Position numbers and translations under genes: made by a program. From contig NZ_CP150302.1 of the NCBI RefSeq assembly GCF_038051945.1, forward strand, positions 6,076,001-6,140,000: 64,000 bases of DNA, given 5' to 3'. Source of the stretch: Paenibacillus sp. FSL H3-0469 (GTDB lineage: Bacteria; Bacillota; Bacilli; Paenibacillales; Paenibacillaceae). This document shows positions 33,471 to 42,243 of the stretch, piece by piece. The notes beneath the pieces were generated by a model, which saw nothing but the letters and a program-made list of their open reading frames with translations, was not told the DNA's origin and ran no database searches. Position 1 is the stretch's first letter. Every line of letters starts with the position of its first letter.

Positions 33471-35297
33471 ATGGAGATGCAAGGATCATTAATGGAGCAG
33501 GCCCAGGCCGAGCTGCAAAAATATTACGGTTATCCCGATTTCCGGGACGGCCAGAAAAAAATTGTGAACAATCTGCTGGAAGGCCGCGATACGCTGGGCA
33601 TTCTGCCTACCGGAGGCGGTAAGTCCATCTGCTATCAGGTTCCGGCGCTGCTGCAGCCGGGGCTTACCCTGGTCGTCTCACCGCTGATCTCCCTGATGAA
33701 GGATCAGGTGGATGCTCTTACGACGGCAGGGATTCCCGCTGCTTATATCAACAGCACCTTGAGCGGCAAAGAAGTGAATGAGCGCATCCGCGCGGCCCGC
33801 CGAGGCGACTTGAAGCTGCTCTATGTAGCTCCTGAGCGTCTGGAGCTGGACTGGTTCCGCCTGGAGATGGCGGGACTGAACATCTCCTGCGTGGCTGTGG
33901 ATGAGGCACACTGCGTCTCGCAATGGGGCCATGACTTCCGCACCAGTTATCTGGCAGTCTCCCCGTTCGTGGAGCAGCTGCCGCAGCGTCCGATTCTGGC
34001 GGCCTTCACAGCTACGGCTACCCCGGAGGTTATGGAGGATATGGTCCGGCTGCTGCGCCTGCGCGAGCCGGGTGTCTTCATGACCGGCCTTGGCCGCGAT
34101 AACCTGGCGATGTCAGTGCTGCGGGGAGAGAATAAGCGCGAGTTCGTGCTGGATTATGCAGCTCAGCATGCCCATCAGCCGGGCATCGTGTATGCCGCCA
34201 CCCGCAAGGAGGTGGACGATCTCTACCAGCGCCTTCAGGCCGCAGGGATCACTGCCGGGCGCTATCATGCCGGAATGAACGACCAGGAGCGGGCGGACAG
34301 CCAGGAAGGCTTCCTGTATGACGATATCCGCGTCATGGTCGCCACGAATGCCTTTGGAATGGGGATCGACAAGTCTAACGTGCGTTATGTCATCCATTAC
34401 AATATGCCGAAGAACATGGAGGCCTACGTTCAAGAGGCGGGCCGTGCCGGGCGTGACGGGGAGCCGAGCGATTGCATCCTGCTGTTCAGTGCACAGGATA
34501 TCATGACCCAGAAGTTCCTGATTGAGCAGAACCCGCAGGACCCGGAACGCAAAGCCAACGAATACCGCAAGCTCCAGCAGATGATCGAATACTGCTACAC
34601 GACCCGCTGCCTGCGCAGTGCGCAGCTCGACTATTTCGGGGAGAGTCATGAGGATGATCACTGCGGGATCTGCAGCTCCTGTACTGACGAGCGTGAGCTG
34701 GTAGATATCACTGTAGAAGCGCAGAAGATCTTCTCCTGCATCCACCGGATGCGGGAGCGTTACGGCGTGGCGCTGGTCTCCTCCGTGCTGAAGGGCTCGC
34801 GTAACCAGAAGGTGCTGCAATACGGCTTCGAGAAGCTGCCGACCCATGGCGCTATGTCCAGCCGCAGCGAGAAGGAGATTACCGAGATCATCAACATGCT
34901 GATCTCGGAAGGCTATCTGGCCTTGTCCGAAGGCCAGTATCCGGTGGTCCGGCTGCAGCCGCTGGCAGCCGAGGTGCTGCGCGGCCAGCGCCAGGTGCAT
35001 CAGCGCGTGGCCCGCACGCTGGTCACCTCCGGCACGCGGGACCGCAGCCGCTCGCGCGATACTTCGCCGTCTGCGGTCAACGAGACGGTGTTCGAGCAGC
35101 TGCGCCTGATCCGCCGCGAGCTGGCGGGGCGCGAGCATGTGCCGTCGTACATCATTTTCAATGATGCGACGCTGCGCGAGATGAGCGTGGTCTGCCCGCA
35201 GACGGAATCGGAGATGCTGAGGGTGAAGGGTGTCGGTGAAGTGAAGTACCGGAAGTACGGCAAGGCCTTCCTGGAGTTTTTTCAAAATGACATGTAA
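33471..35297 (+). CDS. recQ: ATP-dependent DNA helicase RecQ
   Basis: A 608-residue 3'-5' DNA helicase acting in recombination repair and replication restart. Domains in order: helicase core with Walker A GILPTGGGKSICYQ, motif Ia VVSPLISLMKDQV, DEAH box AVDEAHCVSQWGHDFR, and motif VI QEAGRAGRDGE; a zinc-binding region with CGICSSC; a winged-helix domain; and an HRDC domain at the C-terminus (VFEQLRLIRRELAGREHVPS). Length is normal. It diverges from the germination operon. The start is ATG 33471 with AAGGAG upstream. Confidence 0.95.
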   Translation: MEMQGSLMEQAQAELQKYYGYPDFRDGQKKIVNNLLEGRDTLGILPTGGGKSICYQVPALLQPGLTLVVSPLISLMKDQVDALTTAGIPAAYINSTLSGKEVNERIRAARRGDLKLLYVAPERLELDWFRLEMAGLNISCVAVDEAHCVSQWGHDFRTSYLAVSPFVEQLPQRPILAAFTATATPEVMEDMVRLLRLREPGVFMTGLGRDNLAMSVLRGENKREFVLDYAAQHAHQPGIVYAATRKEVDDLYQRLQAAGITAGRYHAGMNDQERADSQEGFLYDDIRVMVATNAFGMGIDKSNVRYVIHYNMPKNMEAYVQEAGRAGRDGEPSDCILLFSAQDIMTQKFLIEQNPQDPERKANEYRKLQQMIEYCYTTRCLRSAQLDYFGESHEDDHCGICSSCTDERELVDITVEAQKIFSCIHRMRERYGVALVSSVLKGSRNQKVLQYGFEKLPTHGAMSSRSEKEITEIINMLISEGYLALSEGQYPVVRLQPLAAEVLRGQRQVHQRVARTLVTSGTRDRSRSRDTSPSAVNETVFEQLRLIRRELAGREHVPSYIIFNDATLREMSVVCPQTESEMLRVKGVGEVKYRKYGKAFLEFFQNDM

Positions 35298-35312
35298 AGA
35301 AGGTTATAAGGC

Positions 35313-37283
35313 ATGAGAATCATCCTGGCCACATTAAATGCCAAATATATTCATACTTCGCTTGCGATCCGGCTGCTGAAGGCGTATAGCGAGCATGAGT
35401 TCAAGGATATCCTTTTGGCGGAATATACCATCAAAGATCCCGCGATGAACATCGTGTCTGACCTTTTTCAGAAGCAGCCGGATGTGATTGGCTTCTCCTG
35501 TTACATCTGGAACATCGAGGAGACCATCAAGCTGGTCGGAATTCTCAAGCAGGTCATGCCGGAGGTCAAGATCGTGCTGGGCGGGCCGGAGGTATCCTAT
35601 GAGCCGCTCTACTGGATGAAGCGGGAGGCCGGAGTGGACTTCGTTGTGAACGGTGACGGGGAAGAGACCTTCCACCATCTGCTGCAGGAGATCCGGGACG
35701 AACATAAGTACCATTTCGTATACGGTGCGGCTTACCGCAAGGGGGAAGAGCTGATCGTCAATCCTCCCCGTCCCAAAAGCGATCTGAACACCCTGCCGAC
35801 CCCACACCGCTTCGCGGAGGATCTGCCGGAGCTGAGCAAGCGTATCGTTTATTTTGAGACAAGCCGGGGATGTCCCTTCAATTGCCAGTTCTGCCTGTCC
35901 AGCATTGAGGTGGGCGTGCGTTATTATGATATCGAACGGGTGAAGTCTGATCTGCTCTATCTGATTGAGGGCGGTGCCAAGGTCATTAAGTTCCTGGACC
36001 GCACGTTCAATATCAACCGCAATTATGCGATGGAGATGTTCCAGTTCCTGATCGATAATCATCAGGGCTGCGTGTTCCAGTTCGAAATTACCGCCGATAT
36101 TATGCGTCCCGAGGTGCTGGATTTCCTGGCGCAGAACGCCCCTCCGGGCGTTTTCCGCTTCGAGATCGGCGTCCAGTCGACGAATGATGAGACCAATGAG
36201 CTGGTCAAGCGCCGCCAGAACTTCACTAAGCTGTCGCGCACGGTGATGAAGATCAAGGCCAGCGGCAACATCGACCAGCATCTTGATCTGATCGCCGGAC
36301 TGCCGATGGAGGATTACGCCACCTTCCGCAAGACCTTCAATGACGTCTTCGCCATGGAGCCGGAGGAGCTGCAATTAGGTTTCCTCAAAATGCTGCGCGG
36401 CACCGGGCTGCGCGCCCAGGCTGCCAAATACGACTACACGTATATGGAGCATGCGCCATACGAAATTCTCAGCAGCCATGTCATGCCGTTCGCCGATATT
36501 ATCCGGCTTAAGCGGCTGGAGGATGTACTGGAGAAGTACTGGAATAGCCAGCGGCTGGCTCATTCGGTCAAGTACCTGATCCGCCATGTCTTCCTGTCCC
36601 CGTTCGACTTCTTCCAAGAGTTCGGGGACTACTGGGAAGAGCGGGGCTGGCAGAAGATCGGGCATCAGCTGGAGGATCTGTTCACCCGGCTGCATGACTT
36701 CCTGACGGACCGGGGCACGGCCTCGATGGACATTGTCACCGGCCTGATGAAGCTGGACTACTTCCTCGCCCACAAGTACAAGCCCCGCAAGATCTGGTGG
36801 GACGATGTGCTTGATAAAGCAGAGTGGGCGAAGCACCTGAAGCAGATCGCCAGTCAGCCGGAGCTGATCTCGGCCAAGCTGGCGGAAGCCGGACTTAGCG
36901 AGCGGGAGCTCCAGAAGTTCATCGTGCTCGACGAGCTGCCGTTCCGGCTTGCGCCGGTGCTGGACTCGATCAGCGGACTGCGCTATGACGGGGAGCTTGA
37001 CGCTGAGGCGGGTGCGCAGGCTGAAGCCGGGAACAGGGACGGTGGGGAGATACACGCGGCGGTTACAGCATCGGCCCCGGCAGAACGCGGGCGAGCTGGA
37101 GCGGGAGGCGTGGCTGCTGCTGAGGCAGATCTTCTGCCTTCTGTGGCAGCAGTGGCCGGTGGTGTGCCAGCGGCGGCCCATAGCGATCCGCACCCTGGGG
37201 CAAGCGAAGGCCGCACGCTGCTGGTCGTCCTGTATCAGCAGGATGAGAGCCAGCGGGCGCAGTATTATACGCTGCCTTTGTAG
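35313..37283 (+). CDS. B12-binding radical SAM protein (DUF4080 type)
   Basis: A 656-residue enzyme: an N-terminal cobalamin-binding domain (ADIVIGFSCYIWN-like wording DVIGFSCYIWNIEE, and VLGGPEVSYEP) then a radical SAM domain with the 4Fe-4S motif SRGCPFNCQFCLSS and FEIGVQSTNDETNELVKRRQ. A C-terminal DUF4080-like region follows. Residues about 560-630 are a low-complexity Ala/Gly/Glu-rich stretch between the domain and the final TLLVVLYQQDESQRAQYYTL. Substrate unknown. It starts 15 bases after recQ and is probably cotranscribed with it. Confidence 0.9.
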   Translation: MRIILATLNAKYIHTSLAIRLLKAYSEHEFKDILLAEYTIKDPAMNIVSDLFQKQPDVIGFSCYIWNIEETIKLVGILKQVMPEVKIVLGGPEVSYEPLYWMKREAGVDFVVNGDGEETFHHLLQEIRDEHKYHFVYGAAYRKGEELIVNPPRPKSDLNTLPTPHRFAEDLPELSKRIVYFETSRGCPFNCQFCLSSIEVGVRYYDIERVKSDLLYLIEGGAKVIKFLDRTFNINRNYAMEMFQFLIDNHQGCVFQFEITADIMRPEVLDFLAQNAPPGVFRFEIGVQSTNDETNELVKRRQNFTKLSRTVMKIKASGNIDQHLDLIAGLPMEDYATFRKTFNDVFAMEPEELQLGFLKMLRGTGLRAQAAKYDYTYMEHAPYEILSSHVMPFADIIRLKRLEDVLEKYWNSQRLAHSVKYLIRHVFLSPFDFFQEFGDYWEERGWQKIGHQLEDLFTRLHDFLTDRGTASMDIVTGLMKLDYFLAHKYKPRKIWWDDVLDKAEWAKHLKQIASQPELISAKLAEAGLSERELQKFIVLDELPFRLAPVLDSISGLRYDGELDAEAGAQAEAGNRDGGEIHAAVTASAPAERGRAGAGGVAAAEADLLPSVAAVAGGVPAAAHSDPHPGASEGRTLLVVLYQQDESQRAQYYTLPL

Positions 37284-37313
37284 GGAAGAGTAACCTGATC
37301 TCATCCGGGCATC

Positions 37314-37346
37314 GGCCAAATGTAATCGAAAAACCGATCACATTCG
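37314..37346 (+). repeat. Single palindromic repeat unit
   Basis: GGCCAAATGTAATCG-AAAAA-CCGATCACATTCGG: the stem is different from the other clusters but still complementary (ATCG/CGAT, ATGT-ATC/GATCACAT), with the A-rich loop kept. A linker like that of other units follows (GCGTGGGCACGTGGACC) but no second palindrome is preserved. Confidence 0.65.
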
Positions 37347-37438
37347 GCGCCGCGTGGGCACGTGGACCGATAACCTGCGCAAACTGAACTTTTGCGGAAA
37401 GAAGACTTCTGAGTTAGTTACCTATGGGGGGCATACCG

Positions 37439-37972
37439 TTGAGTCAGGAGCAACACATATCATTGTTTAGGTACGGTGACGAGCATGGGGAGCAATTCAA
37501 GGACCAGTTACTTGGCTTTAAGCTTCCAGCGGAGCAGTTGCAGTTCACTGGACTGCCGGAGGAGACGCTTCAGGATATCAAGGAAGATGCCGGTAAGGAG
37601 GGAGTGGTCATTGCCTGCGGAGAACGGGCTGTGGGCTTCTTCATCCTCCACACTGGTGAGGGCATGGCCGATTTCTTTCCAGACTATGCCGATGCAGTTC
37701 TGCTGCGCGCTTTCCTTATGGACCATGCCAGCCAGGGCCGTGGGTTCGCTAAAGCAGCGATGTTGCTGCTGCCGGATCTTGTCCGCCGCTACTACCCTGA
37801 ATCCCGGCAAATTGTGCTGGCTGTGAATGAACGCAATACCGCCGCCAGTCAGCTATATCTCCGGGCCGGATTTCAGGATCATGGTCTGCGGCGGAGCGGA
37901 AACAAAGGAACACAGCTGATTTTGCAATATGGGCTATCCTCTGAGCCTGTTGAGGCTTCTGCTGATGTATGA
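37439..37972 (+). CDS. GNAT family N-acetyltransferase (TTG start)
   Basis: A 177-residue GNAT enzyme with acetyl-CoA loop region RAFLMDHASQGRGFAKAAML and the C-terminal NERNTAASQLYLRAGFQDHG. An ATG at 37424 is in frame, but GGGGGG lies between it and TTG 37439, about eight bases upstream of the latter, which is preferred; the same arrangement is seen for the acetyltransferase at 16654. The next gene overlaps its end. Confidence 0.82.
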   Translation: MSQEQHISLFRYGDEHGEQFKDQLLGFKLPAEQLQFTGLPEETLQDIKEDAGKEGVVIACGERAVGFFILHTGEGMADFFPDYADAVLLRAFLMDHASQGRGFAKAAMLLLPDLVRRYYPESRQIVLAVNERNTAASQLYLRAGFQDHGLRRSGNKGTQLILQYGLSSEPVEASADV

Positions 37973-38546
37973 GGGGGACGTACTGCATAACCGTCTTATG
38001 GAGCTATTTACCCGCGATACACTGCTAATGGATATTTTCAAGCGTGCCCAAGGATTGGCTCCAGTTCCTTACTACATTGGCGCAGGATGCCTGGTGCAAA
38101 CAGTGTGGAATGAACTTACCGGACGGTCGCCGGGATACGGAATCAGTGACATCGATTTTATTTACTACGATTCATCGGATCTGAGCTACGCTGCTGAGGA
38201 TGAGATGGTTGCGAAGGGCAGGGAGCTTTTTGACGGTATTGTCCTTCCAGTCGATCTCAAAAATCAGGCTAGGGTCCATCTGTGGTACCCCCAGAAGTTC
38301 GGTGTGGAGATTAACCCCTACCTCTCCCTGGAAGCAGCAATTGACAGCTGGCCGACTACGGTGACCTCACTGGGAGCAAGGCTTGAGCTAAACGGTGAAT
38401 GGAAGATTTATGCCCCATTTGGTCTGGAGGATTTATTTCAATTAATTCTACGGCCCAACAAAGCACTGATCAGCGAGAAGATCTACGAAGCGAAGACGCA
38501 GAAATGGAGGTCCAAATGGCCGGAGCTTACAGTGGTTCCTTGGTAG
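37965..38546 (+). CDS. Nucleotidyltransferase-fold protein (NTP_transf_6/COG3575 type)
   Basis: A protein of up to 193 residues matching an uncharacterised nucleotidyltransferase family: PVPYYIGAGCLVQTVWNELT, then the metal-binding motif ISDIDFIYYD, then NQARVHLWYPQKFG and SLEAAIDSWPTTVTSLG, ending in the family-typical LFQLILRPNKALISEKIYEAK. The start is uncertain: ATG 37965 overlaps the acetyltransferase stop (ATGTATGA), ATG 37998 is farther from any ribosome binding site, and GAGGGGG (37970-37976) could serve an unusual start between them. Substrate unknown. Confidence 0.8.
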   Translation: MYEGDVLHNRLMELFTRDTLLMDIFKRAQGLAPVPYYIGAGCLVQTVWNELTGRSPGYGISDIDFIYYDSSDLSYAAEDEMVAKGRELFDGIVLPVDLKNQARVHLWYPQKFGVEINPYLSLEAAIDSWPTTVTSLGARLELNGEWKIYAPFGLEDLFQLILRPNKALISEKIYEAKTQKWRSKWPELTVVPW

Positions 38547-38644
38547 GAGAAAAAGCAGAAATTCCACATGCCTCAATCAGTGAGTATACTAGAATGAACA
38601 CCTAATTGTATTTATCCTTCTCCAGTGTTACGATCAATAAAGAG

Positions 38645-38782
38645 ATGCCAGTAAAGGAGCATAAACACTATCATGTGGATTACTCTGTAAGTGTGAATGA
38701 ACTGAAGGATGGGCCGGCAATAGTGGAGATCACTATGCTATTAGGCATGCCTTTCTGTCGACTTACAGGGTATGCAGGGTGA
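38645..38782 (+). CDS. Possible short ORF or gene remnant (45 residues)
   Basis: A 45-codon frame reading MPVKEHKHYHVDYSVSVNEL near the start and PFCRLTGYAG at the end, located in the gap between the nucleotidyltransferase and the P-loop kinase. In the same frame it is open a little further upstream without ATG. There is no clear ribosome binding site. Codon use looks coding-like, so it may be the remnant of a larger gene. The rest of the gap (38547-38885) shows nothing recognisable. Confidence 0.3.
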   Translation: MPVKEHKHYHVDYSVSVNELKDGPAIVEITMLLGMPFCRLTGYAG

Positions 38783-38900
38783 ATGGTTCGTATACCGACT
38801 TCTGCGGATATCTAAGGGTATCTTTTTTTGTTGCCGGAAATAGCATCTCTATGGCTCTTAACCTGCCTATCCTCCTAATGAGTGAATGGGGGAACGATAT

Positions 38901-39764
38901 ATGAAACAACCGAAATTAGTCTTAATCGAGGGTCTGCCCGGCTTCGGGAAGTCCACAGCGGCACAGCTGGTTTACGAAATTCTTACGGAGATGAATATGG
39001 GCGCTCAGCTTGTCCTGGAAGGGAATCTGGATCATCCCGCTGATTATGAGGGCATAGCTTGCCTTACCCTAGCAGAATATGATGAGATGTTCAGAACCAG
39101 TGGGATTCCGGGGGAAGTATTAAGTGCGCACACTACCTGTCAAGACAACAATTATCTGGTCGGATACCTGAAAATAATAAATGAATACGGTCCTCTCCTT
39201 CCGAAGGAATGGATGGACAGATTGACCCGGAAGGATGTATATGAACTGCCGCTGGCTCAGCACAGGAAGCTGATTACAGCAAGGTGGAGGCAGTTTACGG
39301 AGAGTGCCTTACGGGGGCCGGATACGTATGTGTTTGATTGCTGTTTTATTCAGAATCCTGTGACTATGGGGATGATCAGGCATGATGCAGCCGAGGAGTA
39401 CATGATAAGCTACATTCAGGAGCTGGAGGCCATTATTAAGCCATTGAACCCGCTGCTGATTGTGATTGAACAGGACGATCTGGAGCTGGCTTTCCGCAAA
39501 GCTGTCCGCGAAAGACCTCTTGAATGGTCGGAAGGGTTCATCCGGTACTACACCGCACAGGGGTGTGGCTTGAGACAGGGACACCGGGGTTTAGAAGGTA
39601 CGCTGGAGGTACTTAAGAGCAGAAGCAAGCTGGAAGAAAACATATACAACCTGTTAAGTATGAATAAGACAAAAGTAAATAATTCTACGTATGCGCTCCA
39701 GGCCTATAAGCAAGTTTTGAAGGAGAAGCTTGTCGCTTGGCGCAATCACCCAGCGGGTTCTTAA
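38901..39764 (+). CDS. P-loop NTPase/kinase-like protein of unknown substrate
   Basis: A 287-residue protein starting with a Walker A motif (LVLIEGLPGFGKSTAAQLVYE), as in small-molecule or nucleoside kinases. Further features are a possible lid region and FDCCFIQNPVTMGMIRHDAAEEYM, then LLIVIEQDDLELAFRKAVRERP. A Walker B-like hydrophobic run with acidic end is seen at VFDCCF. The substrate is unknown. ATG 38901 is chosen because GGGGGAACG precedes it; an in-frame ATG at 38886 lies in front of that site. Confidence 0.7.
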   Translation: MKQPKLVLIEGLPGFGKSTAAQLVYEILTEMNMGAQLVLEGNLDHPADYEGIACLTLAEYDEMFRTSGIPGEVLSAHTTCQDNNYLVGYLKIINEYGPLLPKEWMDRLTRKDVYELPLAQHRKLITARWRQFTESALRGPDTYVFDCCFIQNPVTMGMIRHDAAEEYMISYIQELEAIIKPLNPLLIVIEQDDLELAFRKAVRERPLEWSEGFIRYYTAQGCGLRQGHRGLEGTLEVLKSRSKLEENIYNLLSMNKTKVNNSTYALQAYKQVLKEKLVAWRNHPAGS

Positions 39765-39773
39765 CCCGCACAA

Positions 39774-39818
39774 TTCAAAGAGAGGCATCCCTTACCTGAC
39801 GGAGTGCCTCTCTTTTGA
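39774..39818. terminator. Intrinsic terminator
   Basis: TTCAAAGAGAGGCA and TGCCTCTCTTTTGAA pair perfectly around a 16-base loop, directly after the P-loop kinase gene. Confidence 0.85.
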
Positions 39819-39935
39819 ATATAGAATTTCTATTTTTCACACGACAACTTATCCTTATATTTCCCTCTGAAACGGTACCGCCCTTTAAAAGGACGGTGCT
39901 TACAACCGAATACAATGGCTGGTGCAAGGCATATG

Positions 39936-40122
39936 GACCAAATGTATGTGAAAAACAGCATACATTGTGCTCATAAGTAGGTATATGGACCAAATGTATG
40001 TGAAAAACAGCATACATTATGCTCGCAAGCAGGCACACGGCCAGAATATATGTGAAAAACAGCATACATTGTGCTCATAAGTAGGTATATGGACAAATGT
40101 ATGTGAAAAACAGCATACATTG
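39936..40122 (+). repeat. Palindromic tandem repeat array (four units)
   Basis: Four units begin with AATGTATG (AATATATG in the third) at 39941, 39993, 40045 and 40096, spaced 52, 52 and 51 bases. Each reads ATGTATGTG-AAAAA-CAGCATACAT and is followed by a linker such as TGTGCTCATAAGTAGGTATATGGACC. This is the largest uninterrupted array. It lies between convergent genes, after a terminator. The flanking bases of this 395-base gap (39819-39935 and 40123-40159) hold nothing else recognised. Confidence 0.88.
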
Positions 40123-40159
40123 TGTTCTACGCCATTGAACCTGGTGGGGACTGTAAAAA

Positions 40160-41122
40160 CTAATCTGCCGTAGGCTGAAGCCGCATGGATTCGGCAGGCA
40201 GGTGGCGGGCGAGCCAGTCCAGCACATCGGCCGTGACCTCGTCCCGGTTGACCTCGTTCAGCATCTCATGCCGGCCTCCCGGATACAGCTTGCATTCCAC
40301 ATCCTGAAGCCCCTGCTTCCGGTATAACTCAGCCAGACGTATCACCCCCTGGCCGTTCATCCCCACAGGGTCCTTCTCGCCCGCGAACAGGTAGACCGGC
40401 TTGTCGCTGCACAAGTGCTGAAGTGTGGACCTGGTATGCAGCTCCCGCAGCATATGGAAGAAATCCCGGAAGAAGCGGGTGGTGCAGATCGCCCCGCAGT
40501 ACGGGTCGGCAATGAAGTGGTCCACCTCCTCCGGGTCGCTGCTGAGCCAGTCAAAAGCCGTCCGGACCGGAGAAAAGGAGCGGTTATATGCGCCAAATAC
40601 AATTCCGTTCAGCAACACGCTGCGGTGGTGGTCTCCCTGGAGCCTTAACTGCACATTCGACAGGGACTCTGCCAGCCGCAGCATACCCCGGGGACCGTTG
40701 GTGCCGCTGAGGATGAAGCCGCTGTAGATCTCGTGGCCTTCCTCGCACATCAGCTTCTGAGCCAGAAATGAGCCCATGCTGTGCGCGAACAGGAAGATAG
40801 GCACGTGCTCATGCCGGGAGCAGGCGAGCTCTGCAAGCTGAAGGAGATTGCGCCGCATCCAGTAGAAGCCGTTCTCCCCGCTGTCGCCGAGCAGGTTGAC
40901 TCTGCCGGCGGTAAGGCCATGTCCCCGGTGGTCATTGGCATACACAGCATAACCGGCTGCGGTGAGCGCCGAGGCGAACCGGGCATACCGCCCAGCCGTC
41001 TCACACATACCGTGTGCAATCTGCACAATCCCCCGGATCTCCGTTCCCGCGTCCGGCAGCCATTCATAGACATGGATTTTGACATCTAAGGGATCAGTCA
41101 TGGTAAAAGTGTTCTCAGTCAT
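40160..41122 (-). CDS. Alpha/beta hydrolase, monoacylglycerol-lipase-like
   Basis: A 320-residue serine hydrolase of the Hydrolase_4 (monoglyceride lipase/lysophospholipase) group. Motifs: GIVQIAHGMCETAGRYARFA (oxyanion hole region), YANDHRGHGLTAG, the nucleophile elbow FAHSMGSFLAQ, FAGEKDPVG (acid) and YPGGRHEMLNE (His). It has no signal peptide. Likely substrates are monoacylglycerols or lysophospholipids. CAGGAGGACAGG precedes the ATG. It may be cotranscribed with manA, 87 bases upstream on the same strand. Confidence 0.9.
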   Translation of the reverse strand: MTENTFTMTDPLDVKIHVYEWLPDAGTEIRGIVQIAHGMCETAGRYARFASALTAAGYAVYANDHRGHGLTAGRVNLLGDSGENGFYWMRRNLLQLAELACSRHEHVPIFLFAHSMGSFLAQKLMCEEGHEIYSGFILSGTNGPRGMLRLAESLSNVQLRLQGDHHRSVLLNGIVFGAYNRSFSPVRTAFDWLSSDPEEVDHFIADPYCGAICTTRFFRDFFHMLRELHTRSTLQHLCSDKPVYLFAGEKDPVGMNGQGVIRLAELYRKQGLQDVECKLYPGGRHEMLNEVNRDEVTADVLDWLARHLPAESMRLQPTAD

Positions 41123-41209
41123 CGCCTGTCCTCCTGAAAGTGAAATTCAGCATTCCTAGCGTAAAGAGTACCTGTTGCTTCTGATCCAAGTGAAACGCAG
41201 TCCGGCTGC

Positions 41210-42178
41210 TTAAGGCAGATAAGAGCGCAGCACTGTAGATTGTCCTTCAATACTGTAAGCGCCGAGGCTGGACGGAAGCAGATAGCATTCGCCCGCTGCA
41301 TATGGCTGGGAGCCGCCCTCCCAGATCAGATGGCCGCTGCCCTCACAGATCACCAGAATGGTGAAGCTGTCATCCGTAGTGGCGAGCTGCCATTCACCGG
41401 AGACGATTCCTTTTTCCACAATAAAATAAGGCGAGGAAGCAATTCTAAGCCATTCCCCGGCCACAGCACCATCTGTCTTCATCGAAGTCGCGCCTGCTCC
41501 CTTATAGGCAGTCACATTCAGGGAATCCTCGATATGCAGCTCGCGCGGCTTCCCGTCCAGACCCGGACGGTCATAATCGTAAATCCGGTATGTAGTGTCA
41601 GAGTTTTGCTGGATCTCTGCTACAACGACTCCTGCACACAATGCATGTACAGTCCCGGCAGGGATATAGAAGGAGTCACCGGCAGCTACAGTCACTTCCT
41701 GCAGGCTGTCCATAACCGTTCCGTTCTCCAGCGCGTCCTTCAGCATCTCGCGGGTGACGCCTTCCTTCAGACCATAGATGATTTTGGCGCCTGGCTTGGC
41801 GTCCAGTACGTACCACATTTCGGTTTTGCCCAGCTCTCCCTTGGGAAGTCCGGCATAATCATCCGTAGGGTGAACCTGTACGGAGAGGTTATCGTTGCAA
41901 TCCAGCAGCTTGATCAGCAGCGGGAATCGTCCGCCTTCTTCCGTAATTCCCTTGCTCCCGAACCACTCGTGCCCGAACTGCTCACGGATGGCATCCAGGC
42001 CTTGTCCGGCCAGCTCGCCGTTGACTACAGAGGAGGTGCCGTTCGGATGATCGGCAATCATCCAGCCTTCGCCGATATGGCCTTCCGGCAGATCCAGGCC
42101 GAATTTCTCCAGCGCCCGGCCTCCCCAGACACGTTCTTTGAACTCCGGCTGAAATTTCAGAGGATATGGTTTCGTCAT
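41210..42178 (-). CDS. manA: Mannose-6-phosphate isomerase, class I
   Basis: ManA interconverts mannose-6-phosphate and fructose-6-phosphate, using zinc. The 322-residue protein is of the short Firmicutes type: start PLKFQPEFKERVWGGRALEK, zinc-site region LDCNDNLSVQVHPTDDYA, GKTEMWYVLDAKPGAKIIYG, and FYIPAGTVHALCAGVVVAEIQQ near the active site, then YDYDRPG. Lengths and motifs match B. subtilis ManA/GmuF-like proteins. No sugar transporter is adjacent. AAGGAAG precedes the ATG. Confidence 0.93.
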   Translation of the reverse strand: MTKPYPLKFQPEFKERVWGGRALEKFGLDLPEGHIGEGWMIADHPNGTSSVVNGELAGQGLDAIREQFGHEWFGSKGITEEGGRFPLLIKLLDCNDNLSVQVHPTDDYAGLPKGELGKTEMWYVLDAKPGAKIIYGLKEGVTREMLKDALENGTVMDSLQEVTVAAGDSFYIPAGTVHALCAGVVVAEIQQNSDTTYRIYDYDRPGLDGKPRELHIEDSLNVTAYKGAGATSMKTDGAVAGEWLRIASSPYFIVEKGIVSGEWQLATTDDSFTILVICEGSGHLIWEGGSQPYAAGECYLLPSSLGAYSIEGQSTVLRSYLP

Positions 42179-42243
42179 TACAACATCTTCCTTCCTGATA
42201 ATAAGATGATCTTCAGTTACAAGGGGCTCACTGTCTTCAGGTG

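Noticed and set aside
36949..37293. Frameshift at the end of the radical SAM gene
   Set aside because: The alternative frame is Arg/Cys/Trp-rich without family similarity, while the main frame ends in a conserved-looking strand; a low-complexity insertion explains the region.
39936..40122. CRISPR array, because of four regularly spaced repeats
   Set aside because: The sequence between the palindromes is also conserved from unit to unit, so there are no unique spacers; the units occur singly elsewhere and no cas gene is present.
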